DNA from: Brachyhypopomus gauderio | Taxonomy: Eukaryota; Chordata; Actinopteri; Gymnotiformes; Hypopomidae | Direction of reading: 5' to 3' | NCBI RefSeq assembly: GCF_052324685.1 | Contig: NC_135214.1 | Coordinates: 3,393,871 to 3,457,870, forward strand | Length of the DNA: 64,000 nucleotides | Shown here: in pieces, positions 30,155 to 42,795 of the stretch | Numbering within the stretch: position 1 is the stretch's first letter | Layout: the number at the start of each line of letters is the position of its first letter | Made by a program: the position numbers and the translations under genes | The notes under the pieces: generated by a model | What the model saw: only the letters and a program-made list of their open reading frames with translations | The model's database searches: none | Told to the model about the DNA's origin: nothing

Positions 30155-32914
30155 ATGGTAGGTGATTTGAAAATTAAAATAAAACGGTATTATTTACCGT
30201 TAGTATGAGAGGGAATGAAGTGTGTCTGATACGTGTAATTGCGGCGCAACTCAAACGGGGTTTCCGTCCGCCTCTGTCGCACCACTAGATTGTAGTGCAG
30301 AAATCTTGCAGGCTAGGAGCAGGAAGGTCAGTTGTTGATATGAGAGTCTTGCACGTCTCTCTCCCTTCTGGGTGTGAGGACTATAGTAGCGATCTGTCCT
30401 TCAATTACATGATAGCTGCCACGGAGAGGCTGCGTAGCGCTCGTCCAGCCTTTACTTTCGCCGGTGCTTTAATACAAATAGTGTTTGTCGTGCGTAATTG
30501 GAGAGTCGTCCTTGCGCACTCCATGATCAAACCAACCAGTTCTACTAGTTCCCAATAGAGCCGATCTATTACACGTGTGTCCCCCCAAACCTGAACTGTT
30601 ATTAAATATATATACATTAATATATAGCTGACTTTTGTACTATGTTTATGTATTTGTGAATCAGGATGACCAGATGTTGTCAATTTCACATTTCATGTCG
30701 TAATAGTAAAGCAAGTTGAATTAAATGTAGGCTGTAATATGAAAATAGCCGGGTCACAACATGGTTTGTTTGTGAACTGGACGCCCCGAACTGGCCAGAA
30801 GTCCGCCGGCTCATATTACAAACCAACAGCTAGTTTTGCAAGTGGCCTGTCGCAGTTAAGCATGTGTCCTCGGTTAAAGCCTACCACATCTCGACGTTTG
30901 CCTAACCTTGTTTATTGTAGCTTACACGTTTGTTGTAACTGGAAATGATACATTCGGTGTTGTATTAGTATAAACCGAGCACCTGATTAACACAATTCAC
31001 TGTTTTCTTACTACTGCCTGCTCGTGTCTAACGTCTCTGAATGTGTGCAATTTTGCCTCTCGGTATATTTGCTTGTCTTTGTTTGTACACACTGTTGAGT
31101 GTCTTTCTCCGTTTGTCAGAGTGTATGACTGAGGACCTGTCCTCTGTGTCCGTGCAGCATAAGCTGAAGTCTTCACAGAAGGACAAAGTTCGCCAGTTTA
31201 TGTCCTTCACGCAAGCAGGGGAGAAGACAGCTGTCTACTGCCTTACCCAGAATGACTGGAAACTAGAAGTGGCCACTGACAACTACTTCCAGAACCCAGA
31301 TCTATATTTTAAGGAATCCATGAAAACCACAGTGGACAAAAAGAAGCTGGAGCAACTCTATAACAGATACAAAGGCAAACTTTTCCCTTTTTTTGAACTT
31401 TGGTTCTTAGTCGTTTGCTACTTGTTGAATGTTGTTGCCAAGTATGACTGGTGTTTTTAAATGTAGGCCTTGTAACTCAAGTGTTTATGTGCTATGTGCA
31501 TATAGGTGTAAACATAAGGTGTTGTCTTTCTCAGATCCACAGGATGAGAATAAGATTGGGATTGATGGAATACAACAGTTTTGTGATGACCTCAATCTGG
31601 ACCCGGCCAGCATAAGCGTGTTGGTAGTGGCCTGGAAGTTCCACGCAGCGACACAGTGCGAGTTCAGCAGGAAGGAGTTCCTTGATGGAATGATGGAACT
31701 GGGGTGTGCTATGACCACATCAGATGGTCCCTTGAGCCCCTTGGCACCATAGTACACAGCATTATTGCACCATATTGCACCAAGACTTGTTTTCAGATTT
31801 GTTGAACATGCCTTCAGTTGAATGTCACACAAACATGTCCTGTCTTCTTGTCTGTAGGTGTGACAGTCCAGAGAAACTCAGAAGTGTGCTGCCTCGACTT
31901 GAACAGGAACTGAAGGACAGTGGAAAGTTTAAGGACTTCTACCAGTTTACATTCAACTTTGCAAAGAATCCTGGACAAAAAGGTTTAGGTGATGGTGGCC
32001 ACGGGATACTGGGTGAACACAACACCAATACTGTCTAAATGTGATCAAGCTTTGGGAATTGACTTTCCTGTCTGTTTTGAATTTTAGATTTAGATATGGC
32101 AGTCGCTTATTGGAATCTAGTACTAACGGGCCGTTTCAAGTTTCTTGACCTCTGGAATAGATTTTTATTGGTAAGTTTCAGAGAATGTTCAGACAAATCT
32201 TTTGCACAGTAATGTAAAGCATTTTCCCTAATAATGAATAATAGAATGAAGTCAAAATACTTCTTTCCTGAAAACAAATGCTTGATTTATAACATTTATG
32301 GCAAAATGTGGTAAATATCACACAAATAAACATATAAAGAATTTAAGTTGTAAACATGCATTTTTTTTCTTGGGCCTGTGACTTTTGATATACCATAGAT
32401 TGTTCTTTACAAAGCATGTCGATGATATTCAACGACTATTCTAATTATACAACACAACGATACATTGGGCATATTCAGTAATGGACTTTATAAGATTACA
32501 AGAGTTATTTAACTCTTTCTTCTTTGTGTGTCAATAGGAGCACCATAAGCGATCAATTCCCAGAGATACATGGAACTTGCTTTTGGACTTTGGCAACATG
32601 ATTGCAGATGATATGTCAAACTATGATGAGGAAGGTATGTGTGCTTGTGCAGTTTGCATGTTGGTGATAATAAACACCTCCTGAATAGCACTATTCTTAC
32701 AATATCTGGAGGTAATTGTGACAAATATAATTGTGCATTTGCTGGTCTGGAGAGCAGCAGATGGCAATTAATTTCAAAAGAGCTGAGAATAATCCTCTTT
32801 AAAATGTAATCATAGGACCACTGCTGTATTTCAGGAGCATGGCCAGTCCTCATTGATGACTTTGTGGAGTTTGCCCGGCCAATCGTAACTGGATCAAAGC
32901 ACAAAACCGTATAA
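30155..32914 (+). CDS. dcun1d2: DCN1-like protein 2, cullin neddylation co-E3, seven coding exons
   Basis: DCUN1 proteins hold UBE2M-NEDD8 next to cullin-RBX and speed cullin neddylation. Exons: 30155-30157, 31158-31374, 31535-31703, 31858-31988, 32088-32170, 32538-32634, 32835-32914; 259 aa plus TAA, the same length as human DCUN1D2. Near-identical blocks include [15 protein letters not shown] (UBA-like region), DPQDENKIG, and the C-terminal PONY domain ([48 protein letters not shown]). Exon 1 codes the initiator Met only. An alternative in-frame ATG at 31127, reading [11 protein letters not shown] before HKLK, could serve a second promoter. Intron 2 uses a GC donor (AAAG then GCAAAC). The neighbours tfdp1, cdc16 and upf3a match human 13q34, which favours dcun1d2 over dcun1d1. 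Confidence 0.96.
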
Positions 32915-33781
32915 ACCTGCCGCTGCTGTCTGACAGTGGGAGTCTTTGGCACCTAACTGACATCATTTTTTTAAAAGACTTGTATAAAAAACACACACTT
33001 TCTCCTCTCCCCTCTCCTCTCCTCTCTCTTTCACACACACACAGAAAAGAAAAGAAAAAAAATGGAGAAACACTTGAAACCAAACTGCCTGGCTTTATGA
33101 AGAAGGGGATAGAAAGGACTTGGACTTCCAAGCAGAAGGAGAGGAAGAACAGCTCAAGACTTCCTCTAGAGCATGTGCACAGTGTCAGCCGCTCCTGCTG
33201 CTGCCAGACTAATCCTGTCCAGAGACCCTGGGGGATTGTGGGGGATTGGGGAGGGGGGGGGTCTCCACAAATCCAGTACCTCTTTCTCATTGCAGGCAGT
33301 GTTACACTTGCACACCCAGTCCTTTCACAGCCTGAGTCGTCTGAGATTTGGAGGGCACATGACGTTATGTGGTTCATGAGACATTTTCTTTTTTGTGTAC
33401 ATACTCCCTGTAGGGTTTAACAAGGTGAATAGATCAGATGCACTTTCAAAGCCAGAGACCCTTGGACAGAGCAGCATGCAGCTTACACCACCAGCACAAA
33501 ACTTGTTGCCGTTGTACAATAGTGTATCTACTGTAGTGGTATGTACAGAGATAAATATTATAAATAAACAATATTTTATAAAATATGGAAAAATGCATTT
33601 ATAAATATGTGTGGAAGGTGATTTGTGTAAAGAACAACTCTTCTTCAATGCCTTGGTATAATGTATAATTTCATTTTATGTGTTACACTAACATCTGTTC
33701 TCTTGCAGACTCTAGTGTGACAGCAATACCATTCAGTGTTTCTCATATTTGTTTTACCAGTTGCCAGAATTATGTTGCTGA

Positions 33782-33787
33782 AATAAA
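33782..33787 (+). terminator. dcun1d2: poly(A) signal of dcun1d2
   Basis: AATAAA about 870 nt after the stop. An earlier AATAAA lies near 33562, so alternative ends are possible. Confidence 0.55.
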
Positions 33788-34185
33788 TTATTTCCCTTGT
33801 GGTAAAACTGGATTGCCTTTTTTCCCCGTGCCACTGGTACTAATTTTTGATGTTTGAAGTGACTGTGATCAGGCATAGGTCAGTTCTGCATTTATCCTGT
33901 ATTTCCTAGCTAACATACCTTATGTACGGCTATACCGAATGGGTGTAAGAAAAGGAACATAATACTACGTTCTAGTATTCTAGTAAATGAACTACACCAT
34001 AGTAATAAAAACAATACATGGACTCGAGGTGAATTTTTATTTTGATGGCAGGGGGCGCTGTGTTACAGATGTTATTTCGTATTTTTGTTTTGTTAAAAGT
34101 GTTTAAGATGCCTTTACTATGTCAAGACAATGTGTAACATAAATTCGTCTCATAGCAGTGAGTGTACGTAGCGGTCTCCAGAACT

Positions 34186-34432
<247 letters not shown>

Positions 34433-34434
34433 CA

Positions 34435-35576
34435 CACTCACCGGCCAATTTATTAGGTACACCTGTCCAACTGCTTATTAACACAAATGTCGAATCAGCC
34501 AATCACATGGTAGACATAGCCAAGACAATCTGTTGCAGTTCAAATCAACCATCAGAATGGGGAAGAAAGGTGATTTAAGTGACTTTGAATGTGGCATGGT
34601 TGTTGGTGCCAAGCGGGCTGGTCTGAATTGGGATTTATCAGGCACGACCATCTCTAGGGTTTACAGAGAATGGTCTGAATAAGAGAATACCCAGTGAGCG
34701 GCAGTTCTGTGGGCACAAATGCCTTGTTGATGCCAGAGGTCAGAGGAGAATGGCCAGATTGGTTCAAGCTAATAGAACAGTAACAGTAACTCAAATAACC
34801 AGTCATTACAACTGAGGCATGCAGAAGAGCATCTCCAAGTTGAACTTGGAGGCGGATGGGCTACAGCAGCAGAAGACCACACTGGGTGCCACTCCTCTAA
34901 GTTAAAAACAGGAAACTGCGACTACAATTCACACAAGCTCACCAAAATTGGAGAATAGAAGATTGGAAAAGTGTTGCCTGGTCTGATGAGTCTTGATTTC
35001 TGCTGCGACATTCAGATGGTAGGGTCAGAATTTGGCATAAAAAACATGAAAGCATGGATCCATCCTGCCTTGTATCAACAGTTCAGGCTGGTGGTAGTGG
35101 TGCAATGGTGCGGGGGATATTTTCCTGACACCTTGAGCCCATTAGAACCAACTGAGCATCATGTCAACACTACAGCCTACCTGAGTATTGCTGACCATGT
35201 CCATCCCTTTATAACCACAGTGTACCCATCATCTGATGGCTACTTCCAGCAGGATAACGTGCCATGTCATAAAGCACAAATGAATGAGATGAGGTCAATG
35301 AGTGAACAATGAGGTCACTATACTCTAATGGCCTCCACAGTTACCAGATCTCAATCCAATAGAGCACCTTTGGAATGTGGTGAAACGAGAGACTCGCATC
35401 ATGGATGTGCAGCCGACAAATCTGCAGCAATTGTGTGATGCAATCATGTCAATATGGACCAGACTCTCTGAGAAACCTTTCCAGTACCTTGTTGAATCTG
35501 TGCCATGAAGGATTAAGGCAGTTCTAAAGGCAAAAGGGGGTCCAACCCGGTACTAGCAAGGTGTACCTAAAATAAT
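34435..35576 (+). mobile_element. Tc1/mariner copy, degenerate
   Basis: Starts CACTCACCGGCC...ttattaggtacacct and ends ...aaggtgtacctaa. The left inverted repeat is intact and the right one is lost after gtgtaccta. The plus-strand remnant begins MGKKGDLSDFECGMVVGAKR (about 34557) and later shows AWIHP, HVHPF, and SSDGYFQQDN. The frame is broken by several indels and stops, so it is not functional. It was inserted at a TA microsatellite, as expected for a TA target. Confidence 0.9.
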
Positions 35577-36224
35577 TGTAAAATAATAAAATGGGTTAGA
35601 TAAAGGATGTGTAATTTCAAGGTTTTTGTGCAACTTGCATACACATGGTCTATTTTGGATACAACATTTTAGGAATGTCAAAGTACAGTTTCAAAAGAAA
35701 ATGTGTATCAGATGCATAGAGTCATAGTATTTCATTTTGCTTTTGTCCCAGTCTTGTTTTGACATACATAATCAATAACGAACATTTGGTTCATGTTTGC
35801 CATTAACAAAGTAAAGGTCTTTTGGTGGACTGTTTTGAAAATATAAACTGTTGATTTAATGTATATTCATCTGAAAACTTTCATTTAACGTCAGACGTGA
35901 AAAAAACTGCAACTCGTACAGTCTTAGTGTTTAGTCCACGTTATTCGTGATATGAACAGTTTGGACGTGTATCAATATTTTGAAATCTATTAACTCTTAT
36001 GAATGTCTATAGTATTCACACTAATGAGATCGGATCTTTATCGAAGTGGCGACGTTTCTGGGGGGAGATTGTTGGTGTTACACAGAGTTTATGCTAACCG
36101 CGGGTTTCGGTCTTTGAGTAGATAATTTGGATAGCTAGCGACTACTCGGAATATCACTTCCTTTCCCTATATCTGTTTAGTTCGTTAAAATGTCACAGCT
36201 TTGTGTTTGAGCAGCCCAGCGACC

Positions 36225-39200
36225 ATGAATCTCGACAGACTACGGAAGCGTGTGAGACACTACATAGATCAGGTAAAAGTGGCTAAATGAAGCAGCAAGC
36301 TAACGTTGCCATGGCGGCTCGCGCAGCTAGCCAGTTAGCCACGCTAGCTTGTGTTGGACCAACAGTCCGCCGGCCCGCGGGCCTGGTACAGTACCGGGCT
36401 GTGCGCGTTAGTTAGCCAACCTACTCACCAGTGTTGGGCCTGTCAGGCGTTATTACGACGTTGTGAGCCGTTATAGACTGTAAACACAATGGGCGAGCAC
36501 GTCTCGAGCTGGACGGCTTTAGCTTGGCTGCTAACGTATCTAGCTAAGATTTGTATGACAGTGACGCTTCACTATTTTACTTCACGTTGTCGATTATTAA
36601 AATATAATGTAGCAGCGTTGGGGCTGATTAATGAGCCATTATGTATGTTTCAGCTGTTGTCCAACCTTGTTTTCCCCCCCTTTGCTTCATGAAACTCTTT
36701 AATGTCGTCCCTCCAGCAACAGTATCAGAGTGCTCTGTTTTGGGCGGACAAAGTGGCGTCTCTGTCTCATGGTGAGTGTGTCTCATGTCCTCCTCACATC
36801 ACACCTGTAAAACAGGTCACATCTGCTGTCTTGAAGCTCTTGCGTTGTCCTCTGCCTCAGAGTTTTGGGGTGACATTTGAATGTGAGCTTATGCTGAATC
36901 ATTAACCCGTTTTCTACTTTTCCACAGAGGACCCTCAGGACATTTACTGGTTAGCACAGTGCCTTTATCTCACTTCGCAGTACCACAGAGCTTCTCATGC
37001 TCTAAGGTCTCGCAAACTTGACAAGGTAAAGACCATTTACCTGGGAGTGCATCATGTAGACCTGCCTCACCAGACACCTGAATCGTTTTGACCAGTTTGT
37101 CAGTTGTACTCTCTGTAATATCTATTTTAGGGCTACATGTTATTTATGGGCGGTGCACAGTTAGAGGGATCAGTGTCACATTAATTAAGGGATGATTTAA
37201 AGAAACGAAGTATGTATGAGATAGTAATTAACAGTTTTTAGGCAGTAGCGAAGGCTGGTATGCTTCTGAAATCTGTTATGTTTTTGTTCCCAAGTTGTAT
37301 GGAGCCTGTCAGTATCTTGCTGCAAGGTGTCATGTGAGTATTTCCCATCATACAACACTTGCACACATCCACTATTGCAGGGGTGCCCACAGTTTTCAGC
37401 TTGCGAGCTACTTATAAGATGACCAAGTCAGAAAGATCTACCGGGGTGGCGGCGAACGTAATTTGTTGAGGGGGGGGGGGGGGGTGGCGAACGTAATTTG
37501 TTGAGTGGATTGCAGATTGGCTACCGTGAATGTCAATCAAAATACAACCGTCAGTGCAGATGTGCGATTCATCTACTACTATTTTATGTGGCGCGATCTA
37601 CGCACATTCCTTCGCGATTGACCGACACTTCCTTCGCGATCGACCGGTCGATCGCGATCGACGTAATGAGCACCCCTGCACTATTGCATTCGGTTTATAG
37701 TACACTTAAGCATTTTCATTCCACAGGTCATTTTCTCTATCTACTAACCTTTTTACATCTGTTTCTTTAAAGTATGCTGCTAAAGAGTATCAGCAGGCCC
37801 TTGACATTCTAGACATGGAAGAACCAGCAAGTAAAAAGATACTGGACAAGGGTCTAAAGGAGAGTCTAAAGGAGGACAGCGGCACCAGGGAAAGCGCCAA
37901 AGAATGGGAAATGTCCCCTGCATCAGTGAGCTCTCTTCCACATGTAGCCCCACATTTACCTCGTATAACCAGTCATCACTGCTCTCATCCTTCCATCTTG
38001 TAGAGTATTGAATTTAGTTCTGTGGCACTGTACACCTTTGCAGTTATGTCATCGAGTGCGTGTGCATTCCTGCCTGTTGATAACTTGTCTCCACGGTAGC
38101 ACCTATTATATTCTCGGTAAGATTTGGAGGCAACAGCGGGCTGACCGCTCCTGTGGTGATCTCTCTCACTCCTGATTCCCTGTGGTGATCTTTCTCAGAT
38201 CAGCAGTTCTATTTGTCTCCTGCGGGGCAAGATCTATGATGCCATGGACAACAGACCTCTAGCCACATCCAGCTACAAAGAGGCCTTGAAACTGGACGTC
38301 TACTGCTTTGAAGCCTTTGACCTTTTAACGTCCCATCACATGCTGACTGCGCAGGAGGGTGAGGGGGGGAAAGTCGAGCCGATTGCATTTAGTCATTTCG
38401 GTATTGAAACAAATGACCTTTTAGGGTGTTTGTATGTACACTGCTGGTGTGGGAATGTGTTTTCTCCTGTTGTTTTGTTTCAGAGAGAGATTTTCTGGAT
38501 TCCCTCCCCTTAAGTCAACAGTGTACTGAGGAAGAAGAGGAGTTGCTACGTTTTCTTTATGAAAATAAGTTAAAGAAGGTGAGAAGGTTTCTCACCTTCC
38601 ATTAGATATTTGAACCTTTTTTTAGATGAATTCACAAGATACACAAGTCCAAAGTTGGGTCTTATGCACCTCTGTTGACTGAAGTGCTGGTCATCACTCC
38701 GTTGACAGTATAACAAGCCCAGTGAGATGACCGTCCCTGATATGGTCAGTGGTCTTCAGGACAACTTGGATGTAGTTGTGTCTCTTGCAGAACGACATTA
38801 TTACAACTGTGACTTTAAGATGTGCTATGCCCTCACCTCTATGTAAGTATACATCGTTTATTATTAACAGCCCCCTGGGGCTTAATATCTCCCCTGTCTC
38901 ATCTTGAGGCCTCTGATGAAGAAACAAACTAATTGAAAAGGTGATAACGGAGCCTGACACTGATAGAAAGGAGAGACGGCATGGTGGAGCACCTGCTGTT
39001 TCAAAATTGCAATCTTGAAAAAAAAATCTCTACTTCTAAAAACATCCCTTGAGAAAACAAAATGGATGCAAATAAAAAGCCATATGGATGTGGTTGTGCT
39101 ATTCAGAGAGATAAAATGCATCAAATGTGTAGAAATTGCACAAAATAGATTTGTGTATGTATATGTATTTCATAAATATGTGCAAACATCAATTGGATAT

Positions 39201-42200
39201 TTACATAAAACCTTGAGATGCAGTATAATTAGGAGCTCTGTTTTCAGGTGTCAATATTACGTTTTTTTTCCACCACAACACGCTGCATGTGAATGCCTTA
39301 ATGATCTTTTTGGCTTATTTATATGGAGTGCCTCTTGCGTTCCCTTTGACTGTAGGGTAATGGTGAAGGATCCGTTCCATGCTAACTGTTTACCAGTGCA
39401 CATAGGCACACTGGTGGAGCTGAGCAAAGCAAATGGTAAGGCAGGTTTACACTTCGGCTTGAGGGACTATATCTTTCATACAGTAACATTTTATATCCTA
39501 TATAACATTCTTGTCCTTGTATCCCTGCAGAGTTGTTTTACCTCTCTCATAAGCTGGTGGATTTATATCCCAATAATCCAGTGAGTGTGGGTCTTTTGTG
39601 TTTGGTTTTTGAGAATGTCGTTCTGTATGATTTGAAGCTGTGTGTTGTAACTGACTGTATTGTGGCTAGGTGTCATGGTTTGCTGTTGGTTGTTACTATC
39701 TGATGGTTGGACATAAAAATGAACACGCCCGACGCTACCTTAGGTAAGCCCTCATTGGCTGACGTTAAACACACACGGGCCGCGATTGGTCCTGCCGAGT
39801 TACTAACGAGCTGCTGTGATGTGTTGGGGCTGCAGTAAGGCCACCACGCTGGAGCGCACGTACGGGCCGGCGTGGATCGCTTACGGTCACTCCTTCGCCG
39901 TGGAGAGCGAGCACGACCAAGCCATGGCGGCCTATTTCACGGCGGCCCAGCTAATGAAAGGGTACGCAACGCCGCAGGCCTCCGCGTTAACCTTACCTTT
40001 CACCTGAATGCTGTCACGTGGCCCTTTGCCGGAAAACGTGCGCTCACGTGCGTCTGTCTTCCTGATCCACTGCTTCTCAAGGTGTCACTTACCCATGCTG
40101 TACATCGGATTGGAGTACGGGTTGACCAACAACCCCAAGCTGGCTGAGCGTTTCTTCAGCCAGGCTCTGAGCATCGCTCCCGAGGACCCCTTCGTCATTC
40201 ACGAGGTGGCCGTGGTGGCCTTCCAGAATGGAGAGTGAGTGAGCCCTGCACTGACCACTTTTAAAACGGCCTTTGTGGGTTTTTTTCAATAAGGTCCTCT
40301 TGCACGTTGCTCTGTGTGTGATTTTTTTGACCTTGCCGATGGACTGCTTGTCTTGTTCCAGCTGGAAGACTGCGGAGAAGCTGTTTCTAGATGCAATGGA
40401 AAAGATCAAGGCCATTGGTAATGAGGTAATGTCCAGTCATTGTAAAACGGAAGGGTTTTTCTAATTTGTTTGCAAAAGCAGATGTTTGTATGACAGTGTA
40501 ATAACAGTATCCCCCCCCCCCCCCCCCCCCCCCCCCCAGGTAACGGTGGACAAATGGGAGCCATTACTAAACAACCTGGGCCATGTGTGTCGAAAACTGA
40601 AGTAAGCCAAAGGCGATTTTGTTTTTACTTTCTATGAATTGTTAAAGGTTACACTTGTTATTTTTTCCTACTGATACCTTATTCAAGAGAATTTCAGATC
40701 GTGCAAAGCTTTGCTGATGGCTTTAGCACTGTGAAACTTGTCGCTGCTCTGCCTGACTTTCACAAGTCCTTTCGTGTAATTGGTAAAACCCACAAAACCC
40801 CAGATAAACAAAGCAGATGGTGGGAAAGTGAAAGTAGTTACCCCCCCCCCCCCCTCACCTTCATACAGAATGTGATTAAAATGACAGGAAAAAATATTAA
40901 TAAAGTTTGGGCTGAGAATCAGCAGATCAGACATTTAAACTTTATTAATAATGTTTAATAATCTATTACAGCATGTTTCATTCTGTCCATCTGTTTATAA
41001 TTTGTAATACCTTCATTATAAAGTCTTTGATGGAGGGCACCCTTGATTGGCACAGTTCCTGGCCAAAATGCTTTATTTCCCTGCAAGGTGCAGCATTGCT
41101 CAGACTAGGAAATGACCTGAGAAGGAGGTGCTTCTAAAATTAATCAGGGTAGTATTTTTAATGAAGCGCTTTTGGAGAGCCGTAGACATACTGAATTTCT
41201 TTTCTGCAGTTCATTTGGTTGCTTTGCTAATCCTGCTCTTGTCTCTCTGCATAAACGGAGGACTCTTTCTCTATTATAATTCCAGTGGTGAATGAATTAT
41301 TCATGACCAATCAGAGATGTGCAATTCACATGAAAATGTGGTTAACTATTAATTGTTATACAAATTATGGTAATGATTTAATTGTTTGTGTGCTCTTGGG
41401 TCATTTCTACATTCAGTCACCCTGGGAACTGGAGAAAAGTCCCAGTTAGTTTACCACATATGGGAGGAAAAGGGACATTTGAAGACCGACCAAATATCTC
41501 GCTACTTTGCTGCACATAGCTTTAAAACAACCAGGCACCTGTCTGACTTTACTCAGACCTGTTGAATGTGCACTCATTATGCAGGAAACCCATGTCTTTA
41601 AACAGCGACCCCTTGTGTCAGGCATGAGAATAAGCCTGGTTTCATCTTACTTTAGTAATGAGCTGACCCTAAAGAGCCCACCCAGTAACAGTAAGGCCCT
41701 AGACGGCCAGAGCTGCTTCAGCACTAGACTGTCTGGCGAGTGCTCTTTGTTGTCTGCACGCGTTTATCTGCAGGAAGTACGAGCAGGCTCTGGAATACCA
41801 CAGGCAGGCGCTGGTCCTCGTCCCCCAGCACGCCTCCACCTACTCTGCCATCGGCTATGTGCACAGCCTCATGGGAGACTTCGAAAGTGCCATCGACTAC
41901 TTTCACACTGTAAGTGACCCTGCTGACCTCGTGGACGCACGTTTCCCGGCTGAGAATATAGAGGTCCACGTTTTTGGTCTACCTGAATGTTGTCTACTGT
42001 TCTTTCAGGCACTTGGGCTAAAAAGGGATGACACCTTTTCTGTAACCATGCTCGGCCACTGCATAGAGATGTATATCGGTGAATCCGATGCGTACATCGG
42101 TAAGTTCAGGTTGAGTTGCCCGTGTTGAAGGTGAAGGAGTCTTTGAGTCAGCTGCTCAGTGACGGAGGTTTTTGGTCGTCTGTCGCAGGGACGGACATCA

Positions 42201-42418
42201 AGGACAAGGTGAAGATGATCCCCAACACGACTGCCCTGAAGAAGATACTCGGGACGTCGGCCGACGACAGCGAGACTCCGTCCCGGCCGTTGGAGGAGGG
42301 CTGCAACATCGCCCTGGAGACGCCGCCCGCCGTGCTCTTCCAACAGTTCCTCCTGGAATGTGACATGCACGAGAACGACATGATGCTAGAGACCTCCATG
42401 TCAGACACCAGTACGTGA
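36225..42418 (+). CDS. cdc16: CDC16 / APC6, TPR subunit of the anaphase-promoting complex, 18 coding exons
   Basis: A scaffold TPR protein of the APC/C ubiquitin ligase. Exons: 36225-36272, 36717-36771, 36928-37025, 37295-37333, 37773-37925, 38199-38358, 38484-38578, 38709-38842, 39356-39435, 39531-39580, 39670-39743, 39836-39961, 40082-40234, 40362-40425, 40540-40601, 41774-41909, 42009-42099, 42189-42418. These give 615 aa plus TGA in one frame (human 620). Conserved blocks include MNLDRLRKRVRHYIDQ, QQYQSALFWADKVASL, the TPR array (YGPAWIAYGHSFAVESEHDQA, LPMLYIGLEYGLTNN) and the C-terminal DMMLETSMSDTST. The segment after DIKDK (residues about 548-600) is unlike human except at the very end, so the tail is fast-evolving. 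One acceptor is preceded by 27 C residues. A hAT MITE occupies intron 4. Confidence 0.97.
37378..37678. mobile_element. hAT-type MITE in cdc16 intron 4
   Basis: The termini are inverted (caggggtgccc at the left, gagcacccctg at the right). The flanks are a perfect 8-bp duplication cactattg (37370-37377 and 37679-37686). It is 301 bp long, has no coding capacity, and contains a G run at about 37470 and a gatcgaccggtcgatcg palindrome near its right end. Confidence 0.93.
40511..40537 (+). repeat. cdc16: 27-bp poly-C run serving as polypyrimidine tract of cdc16 exon 15
   Basis: An uninterrupted C run directly followed by the AG acceptor (40538-40539). Confidence 0.95.
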
Positions 42419-42586
42419 TGGTGGCGTCCATCCAGTGTGAGGAGAACCAGACCAGAACTGAAGGGTGGTGATTTGCAAATATGACCGACAAGGGAGGCGA
42501 GCACATTGAGGGAGACCTCGGCTGTAAACAGGCGCCTCTGGAAGTCTAGGGTGACTTATGTTGCATCCCTGTGGAGTTTACCTATG

Positions 42587-42592
42587 AATAAA
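42587..42592 (+). terminator. cdc16: poly(A) signal of cdc16
   Basis: AATAAA 170 nt after the stop. A further copy lies near 42641. Confidence 0.6.
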
Positions 42593-42795
42593 TGTTGAGA
42601 TGAATGCAAAAGAGGGTTTTGATGAAATGAGTAATTACAATAATAAACCCTGTATCAGTATTTTTATACACTGCCTTTGATCCTCTTGTCCATTACATAA
42701 CGATATTAAAACACATTAACACTGGAAGGACTGGAGTGCTGCACCATACATCATTTTCAGGTGGCATCTTGCATTGTTTCCCCCCAAAATATATA

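Noticed and set aside
32850-33377. 175-codon minus-strand frame
   Set aside because: Antisense to the last dcun1d2 exon and its 3' UTR; low complexity, no family match.
39015-39584. 189-codon plus-strand frame within cdc16
   Set aside because: Mostly intron read through cdc16 exon 9; composition is random and the true frame differs across the splice.
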